From: Sphingomonas sanguinis
Lineage (GTDB): Bacteria > Pseudomonadota > Alphaproteobacteria > Sphingomonadales > Sphingomonadaceae
Assembly: GCF_001476905.1 (NCBI RefSeq)
Contig: NZ_LDTE01000033.1
Location: 1 to 64,000 of the forward strand
Length of the DNA: 64,000 nucleotides
Direction: 5' to 3'
Shown: in pieces, positions 41,812 to 51,063 of the stretch
How the letters are laid out: the number at the start of each line of letters is the position of its first letter
How positions within the stretch are numbered: position 1 is the stretch's first letter
Notes under the pieces: model-generated
Told to the model about the DNA's origin: nothing
Database searches by the model: none
Seen by the model: only the letters and a program-made list of their open reading frames with translations
Translations under genes and position numbers: made by a program

Positions 41812-44800
41812 TCAAAAGGCGAGTGTCAGCCCCATCTTGCCCGCCACGCCGGTATGGTCCTGCTGGCGCTCTTCGCCGACATCGACATTGACGGCGAAAT
41901 AGCGGCTGCCCCCCTTCAGCCGGACATTGCCCAGCCAGCCCGCCTTGCGCGCCTCGGGCGTCAGCGCGAAGTCGCTGCCGCCGGCGAAGCTCGCCACCGT
42001 CGCGTCCATATGGCTGTTGAGCAGCGCGCGGTCGCCGCCCTCGACCTCGACGCGCAGGAAGCCGCCGTCCTCGGGATCGGGCTTGCGGAAGTTGTAGCCC
42101 AGCGCCAGCGTCGTGTTGACGCCCGTCTCATAGGCGCTGCGCCCCGCCAGGATCAGGTCGAAGCCCGCGCCGCCGCCGGTCTCGGCATAGCCATTCTGGT
42201 TCAGCCGGACATAGTCGATCGTCGCCTGGGGGCGCAGGTACAGGCGGCCGATATCGAGCTGATAGGACAGGCCGCCCGCCGCGTCATAGGTCCGCCCACG
42301 CGAACGGCCATTGGCGGTGCGGCTGAAGGCGTTGCCCCCGCTGGTCCCGTTGAAGGTCCGGTTACCGTCGAAGCTGATCGCGCCGATCATGCCGGTCGCA
42401 AAGGCGTGCAGCCCGCCCCACTGGCCGCGCCAGTACAAACCGCCTTTATATTCCTGGCTGGTCATTGTGTCGGCATTTTCGACCGCGTCGTTGATGCCGA
42501 TCAGATAGGCCACCGACACGCCCACCCGGCCAAAGTCGCCCAGGCCATGTTCCACGCCGCCGGTCAGGCCCCAGCCGCTGACGTCATACCCCGCGCTGCC
42601 GCCCGTACCCTTGCGGTCGGCCCAGGCGACCTGCTGCAACCAGCCCGCATAACCATTGTGGCGCAGCGGCGGCATTTCGGGATCGGCCAGGATGCGGTTG
42701 AGCGCGCGCGACGACAGGCTGACCGAATCGAAATGGCCACCGCCATCGTCGGGCAGCATCTGGCGAAGCCCCGCCGCGACCTGCGTGCCATTGCCCCAGG
42801 ACAGGAAGGTATCGCCCACCGCCGCGTCGCCCAGCGCGGCGGCATAGGCAGGGTCATAAAGGCTCGCCAACGCTCCGGTCAGGCCGAGTTGCGCGGCGCT
42901 CTTGCGCGCGACGGTGACGATGACGGCATGGCCGGTGGCATCCGCGCCGAGCGTGCCGGTGAACAAATAAGGCAGGCTGAGATCGGCCAGCCCCAGATTG
43001 GCCGCACCGTTCAGCGTGCCCGCCTGCAGCACGGTATAGCTGCCGACCGCATTGTTCAGCGCGGTCGCCAGCACCGCGACCTGCGCCCCCGTGCCGATCG
43101 TCGCGGTGCCGGTGACGTCGAGCAGGCTGGCGGTGCCGCTCGTTCCGTTCACCGTCACGCCCAGCGTACCGCCGTTCAGCGTCAACGCGCCGATCGTCGT
43201 CGTTCCCGTGGCGCTCAGGTTCAACGTGCCGCCATTGATCGTGACGGCGGTGTTGCCCGCATGGGCGAGCCCGCCGGTAAAGGAGGAGGTGCCCGACAGG
43301 CCCAGCGTCGAGGCGCCGCCGCCAAAATCGGCCATGCCGCTATAGGTCCCCGCCCCGGCCAGCGTCATCGCATTGCTGCCCGCGCCGAAGGTGACATTGC
43401 CCACCACCTTGCCCGCATTGATCGTCAGGCTGTCGGGGCCGCTGCCGAACAGGATCGCGCCGGTGATCGAAGGGGCGATGCTGCCGGTCGTCGGGAAATT
43501 CTGGATAACGCTGGTCCCGGTCGCATTGGCCGACAAGTCCATCGCGATCGGGGTGCCTTGGCCATTGGCAAGGATGGTGCCGGTGTTCGTGATCGACGCC
43601 AGCGTGCCCGACAGGTCGCGCACCGCATAGCTGGTCGCGCCAGTGGCGGACAGCGCGGTGATCGAGCCGCTGTTGGTCATGGACCCGACCGAGGCGCCGG
43701 TGTCGATCAGCACCGCCGTCGATGCCTGGCCCGCGCCGCCCGCCCCGCTGGCATTTACAATACCGCTATTGTCGAGCGCGGGCGCGGTCGTGCCGCTGCC
43801 GATCCAGATACCCGTCGCGCTGGCGGCATTGGACAACGCGCTAACGCTGCCGCGCACGACCATGCCGCCGGTCAGGGCGGTGGCGCCGCCCAGGCCGCCG
43901 ATACGCACCGCATTGGTCGCATTGCCCGCATAGACGCCCGAGCCGGTCGCGGTGCCATTGATCGCGACGCTATAACCGCCGGTGTCACCCGCAATCGCGC
44001 CGATCGTCGTCGCGCTGCCGGCCGACCCGATCTGAAGCGCGGGCGCACTGCCATAATTGGTCAGCGTGCCCGCCGTCGTCGTGGTCGTTCCGTTGGTCGT
44101 CGTGCTGGTCGCCGCCGCGATGGTGACGCCGCCGCCGACATTGCCCGCAACCCACAGTGTCGGGCCGCCCAGCGCCAGATTCTGCGCGGTCAGGCTGGCC
44201 ACGCTGGTCGGCAGTGTCACCGAGCTATAGCCGCTGGTCGCCATCGTCGCGGTCACGTTCACCGCGCCGGACACCGCCCCGTTCAACACCGTCGCACTGC
44301 TGCCCGTGCCATAGGTGGAGATCGAACCGCCCAGCGTCACGTCACCGTTCACCGCGCCGGTGACAATGCCATAGCTGGCATCGCCGTATACCGTGGTCGT
44401 GCCGCTATGGACCAAGCTGCCGTTCAATGGTCCGCCGAGCGCGATGCCCGCGCTGGTGTTGCCGTTGACCGTGATCGTGCCGCTATTCGTGATCGTGCCG
44501 TTGAACGCGCCCAGCGTCTGGATGCCGAACCGGGCCGCCCCTTGCGCATACGGCCCATCGAGCACGCTGTCGCCATTGGTGTCGGTGCGCGTATAGCTTT
44601 CGGTCAGCGCGATCGAGCCGCTGTTGGTGATCCCGCTGGCGACGCCGGGATTGGCCAGGATGCCGATACTGTTGCTGATGTCTTTCGACGTGATTGAACC
44701 GGCATTGGACACGGTGGCGTTGCTATCGATGGTGACGGCCGCTCCCGCCCCGCCCGGCGTGACCGACCCGCCGCTGGCGATCGTCACATTCCCCGCGGTC

Positions 44801-44928
44801 GAGGTCGCGAGCGGCGTGGTGGTCGCGCCGCCCACGGTCGTATCGGCCAGCGCCGGGGTGGCGATCAGACCAAAGGCCACGGTCGAGAGATAACGGATCG
44901 TCCTTTGCGCCACGCGGAACCCCAACAT
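41812..44928 (-). CDS. Autotransporter (type Va secretion) with repetitive passenger
   Basis: The protein has 1038 residues with a signal peptide (ending GLIATPALA). The long passenger (about 30-745) is rich in Gly, Thr, Ser, Ala and Asn, with repeated I-x-N-x-G/S-x-I type turns (ITNSGSIALTE, ITNSGTITVNG), indicating a right-handed beta-helix. A C-terminal beta-barrel (about 755-1038) contains GYAGWLQQVAWADRKGTGG and ends GKMGLTLAF. No catalytic motif is seen, so an adhesin or surface-structure role is likely. The start at 44928 is chosen for the signal peptide. Confidence 0.9.
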   Translation of the reverse strand: MLGFRVAQRTIRYLSTVAFGLIATPALADTTVGGATTTPLATSTAGNVTIASGGSVTPGGAGAAVTIDSNATVSNAGSITSKDISNSIGILANPGVASGITNSGSIALTESYTRTDTNGDSVLDGPYAQGAARFGIQTLGAFNGTITNSGTITVNGNTSAGIALGGPLNGSLVHSGTTTVYGDASYGIVTGAVNGDVTLGGSISTYGTGSSATVLNGAVSGAVNVTATMATSGYSSVTLPTSVASLTAQNLALGGPTLWVAGNVGGGVTIAAATSTTTNGTTTTTAGTLTNYGSAPALQIGSAGSATTIGAIAGDTGGYSVAINGTATGSGVYAGNATNAVRIGGLGGATALTGGMVVRGSVSALSNAASATGIWIGSGTTAPALDNSGIVNASGAGGAGQASTAVLIDTGASVGSMTNSGSITALSATGATSYAVRDLSGTLASITNTGTILANGQGTPIAMDLSANATGTSVIQNFPTTGSIAPSITGAILFGSGPDSLTINAGKVVGNVTFGAGSNAMTLAGAGTYSGMADFGGGASTLGLSGTSSFTGGLAHAGNTAVTINGGTLNLSATGTTTIGALTLNGGTLGVTVNGTSGTASLLDVTGTATIGTGAQVAVLATALNNAVGSYTVLQAGTLNGAANLGLADLSLPYLFTGTLGADATGHAVIVTVARKSAAQLGLTGALASLYDPAYAAALGDAAVGDTFLSWGNGTQVAAGLRQMLPDDGGGHFDSVSLSSRALNRILADPEMPPLRHNGYAGWLQQVAWADRKGTGGSAGYDVSGWGLTGGVEHGLGDFGRVGVSVAYLIGINDAVENADTMTSQEYKGGLYWRGQWGGLHAFATGMIGAISFDGNRTFNGTSGGNAFSRTANGRSRGRTYDAAGGLSYQLDIGRLYLRPQATIDYVRLNQNGYAETGGGAGFDLILAGRSAYETGVNTTLALGYNFRKPDPEDGGFLRVEVEGGDRALLNSHMDATVASFAGGSDFALTPEARKAGWLGNVRLKGGSRYFAVNVDVGEERQQDHTGVAGKMGLTLAF

Positions 44929-45245
44929 TATGGCGGATGATCCGCCTGGAAAGGATACAGGTCCGCCACACAGCCAGACCAATTCCCGCCCCTAATTATC
45001 GCAGCGATCGAGCGTCAAATTAAAAGGATTATATATTCAACATCTACAGATTACATCTTCATCATGTCAGTTTTCGTAAAATTTCTTTCCTATATTACCA
45101 TGCTATATTTGTATCAAAATGTCTCGAACTGTCGCAAAACTTCCGACGCAGGATTTGGTCGAGCCGATATTTCCCCGGCCGGGGTCTGGCGTGGGCGGCG
45201 CGGGCGTGCCACACCCCCTTTGCACGTCATAACAAGGGGTTGGGA
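44929..45245. other. AT-rich divergent promoter region
   Basis: The 317-bp gap between the divergent autotransporter and S9 peptidase genes is much lower in GC than its surroundings (for example 45018-45130). It should hold both promoters. On the minus strand a TATAAT-like box lies near 45030, but no convincing -35 was found. No RNA gene or open reading frame is supported. Confidence 0.4.
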
Positions 45246-47702
45246 ATGCGCGTCGGAACTCGTTTGGCCTCGGTCTTTCTGGCAACCAGCGCGGCCGTCA
45301 CCGCCCCCGGCCTGGCACAGGCGCAAACACCAGGCACCCCCTATCACCGCGCGCCCGACGCCATCGCGAAGGCACTGGAAACGCCGCCGACCCCGGCGGT
45401 CGCACTCAGCCCCGATCATCGCACTCTGGCGATCCTGGGCCGCGAGAACCTGCCCTCCATCGCCAATCTGTCGAAGCCGATCCTACGGCTGGGCGGATAC
45501 CGCATCGACCCCGCCACCAACGGCCAGGCCGAGGTGCGCGTCGCGTGGCTGAATGCGCTCAGTTTCCAGGATGTGGCGAGCGGCCGGACGGTCGCGGTCA
45601 AGCTGCCCCAAGGCACCCGCTTCGCCGCGCCGGACTGGTCGCCCGACGGCGCCCACCTGGCCTTTTACGTGCAGGAGCCGAACGGCCTCTCGCTCTGGGT
45701 CGCCGATCGCGACGGATTGGCCCGGGCGATCGCCAAGGGGCTGAACGGCACGTTCGGCACGCCCTTCGCCTGGACGCCCGACAGCCGCGCACTGATCGCC
45801 TATATGGTCGCGCCCAACCGTAGCGCTCCGCCCGCCGCCGACCCGACCCCGGCAGGCCCGATCGTACAGGAAAGCCATGGCCGCACATCGGCGGCGCGAA
45901 CCTATGAGGACCTGCTCGGCGATGCGCATGACGAGGCGCTGTTCGACTATTATTTCACAGGCCAACTCGTCCGGGTCGACCTGTCCGGTGCCGCTCAAGC
46001 CATCGGCGCGCCGGGGCTGATCGCGGACTTCAGCATTTCGCCCGATGGCCGCTACCTGCTGACCGAGCGGCTGAAGCGCCCCTATTCCTATCTTCTTCCT
46101 GCACGCTTCTTCCCAACGGAAATCGCGGTCGCCACGATCGAGGGGCAACCGGTGAAGACGCTGGTCGACCGGCCGCTCGCAGACGATCTGCCGGTCGATT
46201 TCGATGCGACCGTCAAGGGCCCGCGGGACGCGGTATGGCGCTCGGACGCGCCCGCCACGCTGGTCTGGGCCGAGGCACTCGATGGCGGCAACCCCAAGGC
46301 CAAGATCGCCTTTCACGACAAGGTGATGATGCAGGCCGCCCCCTTCACTGCCGAGCCGGTCGAGCTGGCAAAGACCCCTGCCCGCTATGCCACGACGATG
46401 TGGGGCGATGACGACTTTGCGATGGTCGTCGACCGCGAATGGCGCACGCGCACCGAACATCGGCTGGCGGTGTCCCCTGCCCGTCCCGGAGAGCCCCGCA
46501 TGCTGCTGACCCGCAATTACCAGGACCAATATGGCGACCCCGGCCGCCCGGTCCTGGAGGAAAATGCGGCGGGCAAGCCGGTGATGCGCTTCACGCCCAA
46601 GCACGACGCCGTCTATGTCACCGGCGAAGGCGCGACCAAGGCGGGGGCCTTCCCCTTCCTGGCGACGATGCCCCTCAGCGGCAGTGAGCAGACCCGGCTG
46701 TGGACGGCCAAGGCTCCTTATTACGAAAGCGTCGTCGCGATGCTCGACGATCAGGGACAGCGCATCCTGACCCGGCGTGAAAGTGCGACGCTGGTCCCCA
46801 ATTACATGATCCGCTCCGTAAAGGGCGGCGGCGTGAAGCCGGTCACCCGCTTCACCGATCCCGCACCGGTCTTTGCGGGCGTGACCCAGCGGACGATCAC
46901 CTACACCCGCGCCGACGGGCTGCCGTTGTCGGGCTCGCTTTACCTGCCCGCCGGTTATGATGCGAAGCGCGACGGGCCCCTGCCGACCCTGCTCTGGGCC
47001 TATCCGGCCGAATATACCGATGCGAAGGTCGCCGGTCAGACGGTCGATCAGGGCAATCGCTTCGTGCGGCCGCGCGGGATCAGCCATCTGTTCCTGCTGA
47101 CCCAGGGCTATGCCATCCTCGACAACCCCGCCATGCCGATCATCGGCGAGGGCGGCGCGGAGGCCAACGACACCTATGTCCAGCAGCTTCAGGCCGATGC
47201 CCAGGCAGCGGTCGACGCGGTCGTCAAGCTGGGCGTCGCCGACCGGACCCGCATGGCGGTGGGCGGCCACAGCTACGGCGCGTTCATGACCGCCAATCTG
47301 CTCGCCCACACCAAGTTGTTCCGCGCTGGCATCGCGCGGTCGGGCGCATACAACCGCACCCTCACCCCCTTCGGCTTCCAGGCCGAACAGCGCACCTATT
47401 GGCAGGCGACCGACACCTATACGAAAATGAGCCCCTTCACCTATGCCGACCGGATCAAGGCGCCGATCCTGCTGATCCATGGCGGCGCCGACGACAATAG
47501 CGGCACCTTCCCCATCCAGTCGGAGCGGATGTACGCCGCGCTGAAGGGTAATGGCGCGACGGTGCGCTATGTCGTCCTCCCCAACGAGCCGCATGGCTAT
47601 CGCGCGCTGGAGTCGACCGAAGAGACGCTGTGGCAGATGACCGACTGGCTCGACCGCTACGTCAAGCCACCGGTCCCCGCTGCGCCGCCCGCCGCGCGGT
47701 AA
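45246..47702 (+). CDS. S9-family prolyl-oligopeptidase-like peptidase
   Basis: This 818-residue protein has a signal peptide (MRVGTRLASVFLATSAAVTAPGLAQA). A beta-propeller N-terminal part, including PILRLGGYRIDPATNG, resembles plant chloroplast glutamyl endopeptidases. The C-terminal alpha/beta-hydrolase domain has Ser676 in GGHSYGAF, Asp749 in HGGADDN and His783 in NEPHGY, a complete catalytic triad. It probably trims peptides in the periplasm. The start at 45246 follows AAGGGG. Confidence 0.9.
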   Translation: MRVGTRLASVFLATSAAVTAPGLAQAQTPGTPYHRAPDAIAKALETPPTPAVALSPDHRTLAILGRENLPSIANLSKPILRLGGYRIDPATNGQAEVRVAWLNALSFQDVASGRTVAVKLPQGTRFAAPDWSPDGAHLAFYVQEPNGLSLWVADRDGLARAIAKGLNGTFGTPFAWTPDSRALIAYMVAPNRSAPPAADPTPAGPIVQESHGRTSAARTYEDLLGDAHDEALFDYYFTGQLVRVDLSGAAQAIGAPGLIADFSISPDGRYLLTERLKRPYSYLLPARFFPTEIAVATIEGQPVKTLVDRPLADDLPVDFDATVKGPRDAVWRSDAPATLVWAEALDGGNPKAKIAFHDKVMMQAAPFTAEPVELAKTPARYATTMWGDDDFAMVVDREWRTRTEHRLAVSPARPGEPRMLLTRNYQDQYGDPGRPVLEENAAGKPVMRFTPKHDAVYVTGEGATKAGAFPFLATMPLSGSEQTRLWTAKAPYYESVVAMLDDQGQRILTRRESATLVPNYMIRSVKGGGVKPVTRFTDPAPVFAGVTQRTITYTRADGLPLSGSLYLPAGYDAKRDGPLPTLLWAYPAEYTDAKVAGQTVDQGNRFVRPRGISHLFLLTQGYAILDNPAMPIIGEGGAEANDTYVQQLQADAQAAVDAVVKLGVADRTRMAVGGHSYGAFMTANLLAHTKLFRAGIARSGAYNRTLTPFGFQAEQRTYWQATDTYTKMSPFTYADRIKAPILLIHGGADDNSGTFPIQSERMYAALKGNGATVRYVVLPNEPHGYRALESTEETLWQMTDWLDRYVKPPVPAAPPAAR

Positions 47703-47903
47703 TTGCCGCAACGGCGCGCGACGCGTGATGGAAGAGAAGTCCTGAAATGCTGGTCGTGGCGCTGGTTTGCAGTCCGCCCCGATACGCAATGCCGCCTTTT
47801 TCGATGCTGGATATGAGACGATCGCCGCACATGGTCGGGCTCGCCGGGCTGCGGCGAACGCGAAATTGTGCGTGGATCGAGCTGGCATGCTAGAGGCCGC
47901 CGC

Positions 47904-48224
47904 ATGGCAAAATCCCAAAGCAACACCGGTACGGTCAACGTCGATGGCGACCAATATGATTGGCGCCTCCAGCGTGAGCCGCATCTTTCCGATGACGAAG
48001 GCTGGAAGGGGATGACCATTTCCCTGGTTCAGCAAAACACCAAGCGCGAGGCGTGGGTCGAGTTTCCGGCACCCAAGCGGCTGTTGAGGGGTTTGCCGCC
48101 CGGTCGTCTGCAGCTTGATGATGCAACGATTTCGCGTTGCGTGCGGGCCGCTCTGGCAGCGGGTTGGGAACCCATGTCGCGCGGCAAGCCGGTGGTATTC
48201 ACGGTCGACGCCGAAGGCAACTGA
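47904..48224 (+). CDS. Conserved hypothetical protein
   Basis: The protein has 106 residues with no signal peptide and no recognised domain. It starts MAKSQSNTGTVNVDGDQYDW and contains LVQQNTKREAWVEFPAPKRLL and DDATISRCVRAALAAGWEP. The pattern of short hydrophilic strands and one helix suggests a small soluble protein. In-frame codons upstream of 47904 look non-coding. It stands alone, 200 bp after the S9 peptidase gene; that gap holds nothing visible. Confidence 0.6.
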   Translation: MAKSQSNTGTVNVDGDQYDWRLQREPHLSDDEGWKGMTISLVQQNTKREAWVEFPAPKRLLRGLPPGRLQLDDATISRCVRAALAAGWEPMSRGKPVVFTVDAEGN

Positions 48225-48320
48225 CCCCAGGTCCACCACCCTGCGGCGTTCGGGATCACACCGTCCAATCGGGGGTCAGACACCTGACGCGCCAGCACGT
48301 GGCAAAGCAGGCACGGGACG

Positions 48321-48449
48321 ATGGCGAAAGACCGTGAAGGATATCGCGTCGCGGTCGAGAAAATCGAACCCAATGCCCATCCGTCAACAGGACGGATAGA
48401 GAAATGGCGCACCCAGGATGGAAGCAATGGATACGCGGACCGTGGCTGA
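48321..48449 (+). CDS. Possible small protein of 42 residues
   Basis: An ATG at 48321 with GGGAC upstream opens a frame reading MAKDREGYRVAVEKIEPNAH and ending DGSNGYADRG before a stop. The composition is hydrophilic and basic, plausible for a real small protein, but nothing else supports it. It is the only candidate in the 369-bp gap 48225-48593. Confidence 0.25.
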   Translation: MAKDREGYRVAVEKIEPNAHPSTGRIEKWRTQDGSNGYADRG

Positions 48450-48593
48450 AGCTGCTACCTCCCTGACAGAATTGCGAAATCCTTCATGTCGCCTTCCGTG
48501 ATGAGCGGGACGCATCAAGACATGACGGATTATCGCTTGGCCGCACCCGTAACGACATGGCACGCTTTGCTCTTGTCGTCCTGGAGAGCCGCC

Positions 48594-49736
48594 ATGTCTC
48601 GTCTGCTTCCCGTTCTTGCTCGGCCCCTGCTGGCGGTCGCGCTGTTCGCCGCCGTCCCCACCGCCGTGATGGCGGGCGAGCCGGGGGACCGGATCGACGG
48701 ATCGCCGGTCATCGAAAAGCTGGACGTCGCCACCATGCCTGGCGGCAAGACGCGCTTGTGGCTTCGGGTCGACGATAATGAGATCGGTCAGGGCTATTAT
48801 GTGCCGATCATCGTGGTGAAGGGGGCGCAGCCCGGTCCCCGATTCCTGCTGACCGCCGGCATCCATGGCGACGAACTGAACGGCATTGGCGTGATCCACC
48901 AGTTGGTCGAAGGGCTCGACCCAGCGACTATGAAGGGGACGCTGATCGCCATGCCCGGCCTCAATGCGCCGGGCCTGCGCAATTCGACGCGCGCTTTTAC
49001 CGGCGGCCACAATGGTTCGGGCGAGAATCTCAACCGCCTGATTCCGCGCGATCCGCATGTGCAGGGCGATGAAGGCAATGCGGCGCAGCGTTATGCCCGG
49101 CGGCTATGGTCGCGTGTCTTTACCGGCAATACCGATTTCGCGATCGACCTGCATACCCAGTCGCGCGGGGGTGCCTATCCGGCCTATGTCTTTGTCGCGA
49201 CCCCGGTCGCCAAGCGGATCGCGATGATGCTGCGACCGGACAGTGTCTATGTGAATGCGGGCATCGACGGCGCGGTGGAGGACATGCTGAATGCCAATGC
49301 CATCCCGGCCGTCACCTATGAGCTGGGCGGTGCGGAGGTGTTCGACAATGCGATGATCGCGCGGGGCCTGCGCGGCGTACGCAATGTGATGATCGACCGG
49401 GGGATGCTGCCGGGCAAGCCCGATATCCGCGATCCGGAACCCTTTCTCGGCAATGTCGTGACCAATGTCGACAGCCCGCGCGGGGGATGGGCGCAGCTGC
49501 GCGTGAAGTTGAACCAATATGTGAAGAAGGGCGATGTGTTGGCGATCGTCACCGACCCGTTCGGGCGGACCATCGCCACCCTGACCGCGCCGCTCGACGC
49601 GCGGGTTGCGGGCTTGGGCACCGATCCACGGACCCAGCCGGGCGACATGGTCGTCCGACTGCTGTCCTGGGACGACAGCCTGCCGTGCAAGCGCGACGGA
49701 TGCCCGTCGACCGTCACCCCGATCAAGGCACGCTGA
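48594..49736 (+). CDS. Exported succinylglutamate desuccinylase/aspartoacylase-like zinc hydrolase
   Basis: The protein has 380 residues with a signal peptide (MSRLLPVLARPLLAVALFAAVPTAVMA). The zinc site is GIHGDE (His91, Glu94) plus DLHTQ (His187), and YELGG (Glu243) is the catalytic-glutamate region, all as in the AstE/AspA branch of M14. The conserved GENLNRLIPRD binds the substrate carboxylate in relatives. Cytoplasmic AstE removes succinate from N-succinylglutamate; this protein appears periplasmic, so its substrate must differ or reach it there. It lies 130 bp upstream of the ast-like operon. A GGAGAG ribosome binding site supports the start. Confidence 0.8.
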   Translation: MSRLLPVLARPLLAVALFAAVPTAVMAGEPGDRIDGSPVIEKLDVATMPGGKTRLWLRVDDNEIGQGYYVPIIVVKGAQPGPRFLLTAGIHGDELNGIGVIHQLVEGLDPATMKGTLIAMPGLNAPGLRNSTRAFTGGHNGSGENLNRLIPRDPHVQGDEGNAAQRYARRLWSRVFTGNTDFAIDLHTQSRGGAYPAYVFVATPVAKRIAMMLRPDSVYVNAGIDGAVEDMLNANAIPAVTYELGGAEVFDNAMIARGLRGVRNVMIDRGMLPGKPDIRDPEPFLGNVVTNVDSPRGGWAQLRVKLNQYVKKGDVLAIVTDPFGRTIATLTAPLDARVAGLGTDPRTQPGDMVVRLLSWDDSLPCKRDGCPSTVTPIKAR

Positions 49737-49866
49737 GGCCGCTGTCTTCATTCCCATCGCTCATCAACAGATGACGCCAATGCGTTTGTTCACGGTCCTT
49801 CCAGGGGCCAAATAGGGCGGCAGCCTGACCCGCCAGAGCATTCCCGAATCCGTAATAGGAGCCGTC

Positions 49867-51063
49867 ATGACCGATCCGCTGATGAACCTGTACAACCGCG
49901 CACCGATCGCGGTGGATCGTGGCGAGGGCGTGTGGCTGATCGATACCGAGGGGCGGCGCTATCTCGACTGCGTGGCGGGCATCGCGACCGACGCGCTGGG
50001 TCATGCCCATCCTGCTTTGGTCGCCGCGCTGACCGAACAGGCGGGCAAGCTGTGGCATGTCTCCAACATCTTCCGCATTCCGGGGCAGGAAGCGCTGGCG
50101 CAGCGGCTGGTCGATGCGTCCTTCGCCGATTGCGTGTTCTTCGCCAATACTGGCACCGAAGCGGTCGAATGCGCGATCAAGACCGCGCGCCGCTATCATC
50201 ACGTCAACGGCCAGCCGGAGCGGATCGACATCGTCGGCTTTGCCGGGTCGTTCCACGGCCGCACCTATGCCGCGATCAACGCCTCGGGCAATGCGGGATA
50301 TATGGAGGGCTGTGGCCCGCGCCTGCCGGGCTTCGTCCAGTTGTCGATCGATGACGCGGCGGCGATCGAGGCCGCCATCGCCAGCCCGACCACGGCGGCG
50401 GTGATCGTCGAGCCGGTGCAGGGCGAAGGCGGTGCGCGCGCACTGTCCGGCGAATGGCTGCTGCGCCTGCGCGAACTGACGCGCCAACACGGCGTGCTGC
50501 TGATCCATGACGAGGTGCAGAGCGGCATGGGCCGCACCGGCAAGCTCTTCGCGCACCAGTGGTTCGACGGCGCGGCGCCCGACATCATGGCGCTGGCCAA
50601 GGCGCTGGGATCGGGTTTCCCGGTCGGTGCCTGCCTCGCCACCACCGAGGCGGCGAAGGGCATGACACCCGGCGTCCATGGCACGACCTTCGGCGGCAAT
50701 CCGCTGGCCATGGCGGTCGGCATCGCCGCGTTCGACACCATCGCGAACGAGGAAACCCTCGCCCATGCCCGTGCCGCGAGCGCCGATTTCTTCGAGCGGC
50801 TGGAGGCGCTGCGTGGCCGCTTCCCCGATGTGATCGCCGAAGTGCGTGGCAAGGGGCTGCTGATCGGCCTCAAGATGATCCCGAACAATCGCGAGTTCAT
50901 GGGAATCGCGCGCGACCATGGCATATTGGTCGCGGGCGGCGGTGAGAATTGCGTCCGCCTGCTGCCGTCGCTGCTGATCTCGGGCGAGGAGATTGCCGAG
51001 GCGGTCACCCGGCTGGAAGCGGCGTGCGTCGCGGCGCGCGGGCTGATGGCGAAGGCGGCATGA
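49867..51063 (+). CDS. astC: Acetylornithine/succinylornithine-type aminotransferase (AstC-like)
   Basis: This 398-residue class III PLP aminotransferase has FFANTGTEAVECAIKTAR for cofactor binding, IHDEVQSGMGRTGK, and the Schiff-base lysine Lys245 in MALAKALGSGFPVGA. ArgD and AstC act on the terminal amine of N-acylated ornithine or, for several ArgD enzymes, of N-acyl-aminopimelate. It is the first gene of a six-gene-tight block with astD and astA homologues, which favours a catabolic AstC role. GGAG lies 7 bp before the start. It overlaps astD by four bases (ATGA). Confidence 0.88.
   Translation: MTDPLMNLYNRAPIAVDRGEGVWLIDTEGRRYLDCVAGIATDALGHAHPALVAALTEQAGKLWHVSNIFRIPGQEALAQRLVDASFADCVFFANTGTEAVECAIKTARRYHHVNGQPERIDIVGFAGSFHGRTYAAINASGNAGYMEGCGPRLPGFVQLSIDDAAAIEAAIASPTTAAVIVEPVQGEGGARALSGEWLLRLRELTRQHGVLLIHDEVQSGMGRTGKLFAHQWFDGAAPDIMALAKALGSGFPVGACLATTEAAKGMTPGVHGTTFGGNPLAMAVGIAAFDTIANEETLAHARAASADFFERLEALRGRFPDVIAEVRGKGLLIGLKMIPNNREFMGIARDHGILVAGGGENCVRLLPSLLISGEEIAEAVTRLEAACVAARGLMAKAA

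Noticed and set aside
41812..44928. Tandem DNA repeats suggestive of CRISPR or satellite sequence
   Set aside because: The repetition is degenerate and in frame, encoding the beta-helix turns of an autotransporter passenger. There is no constant repeat with unique spacers.
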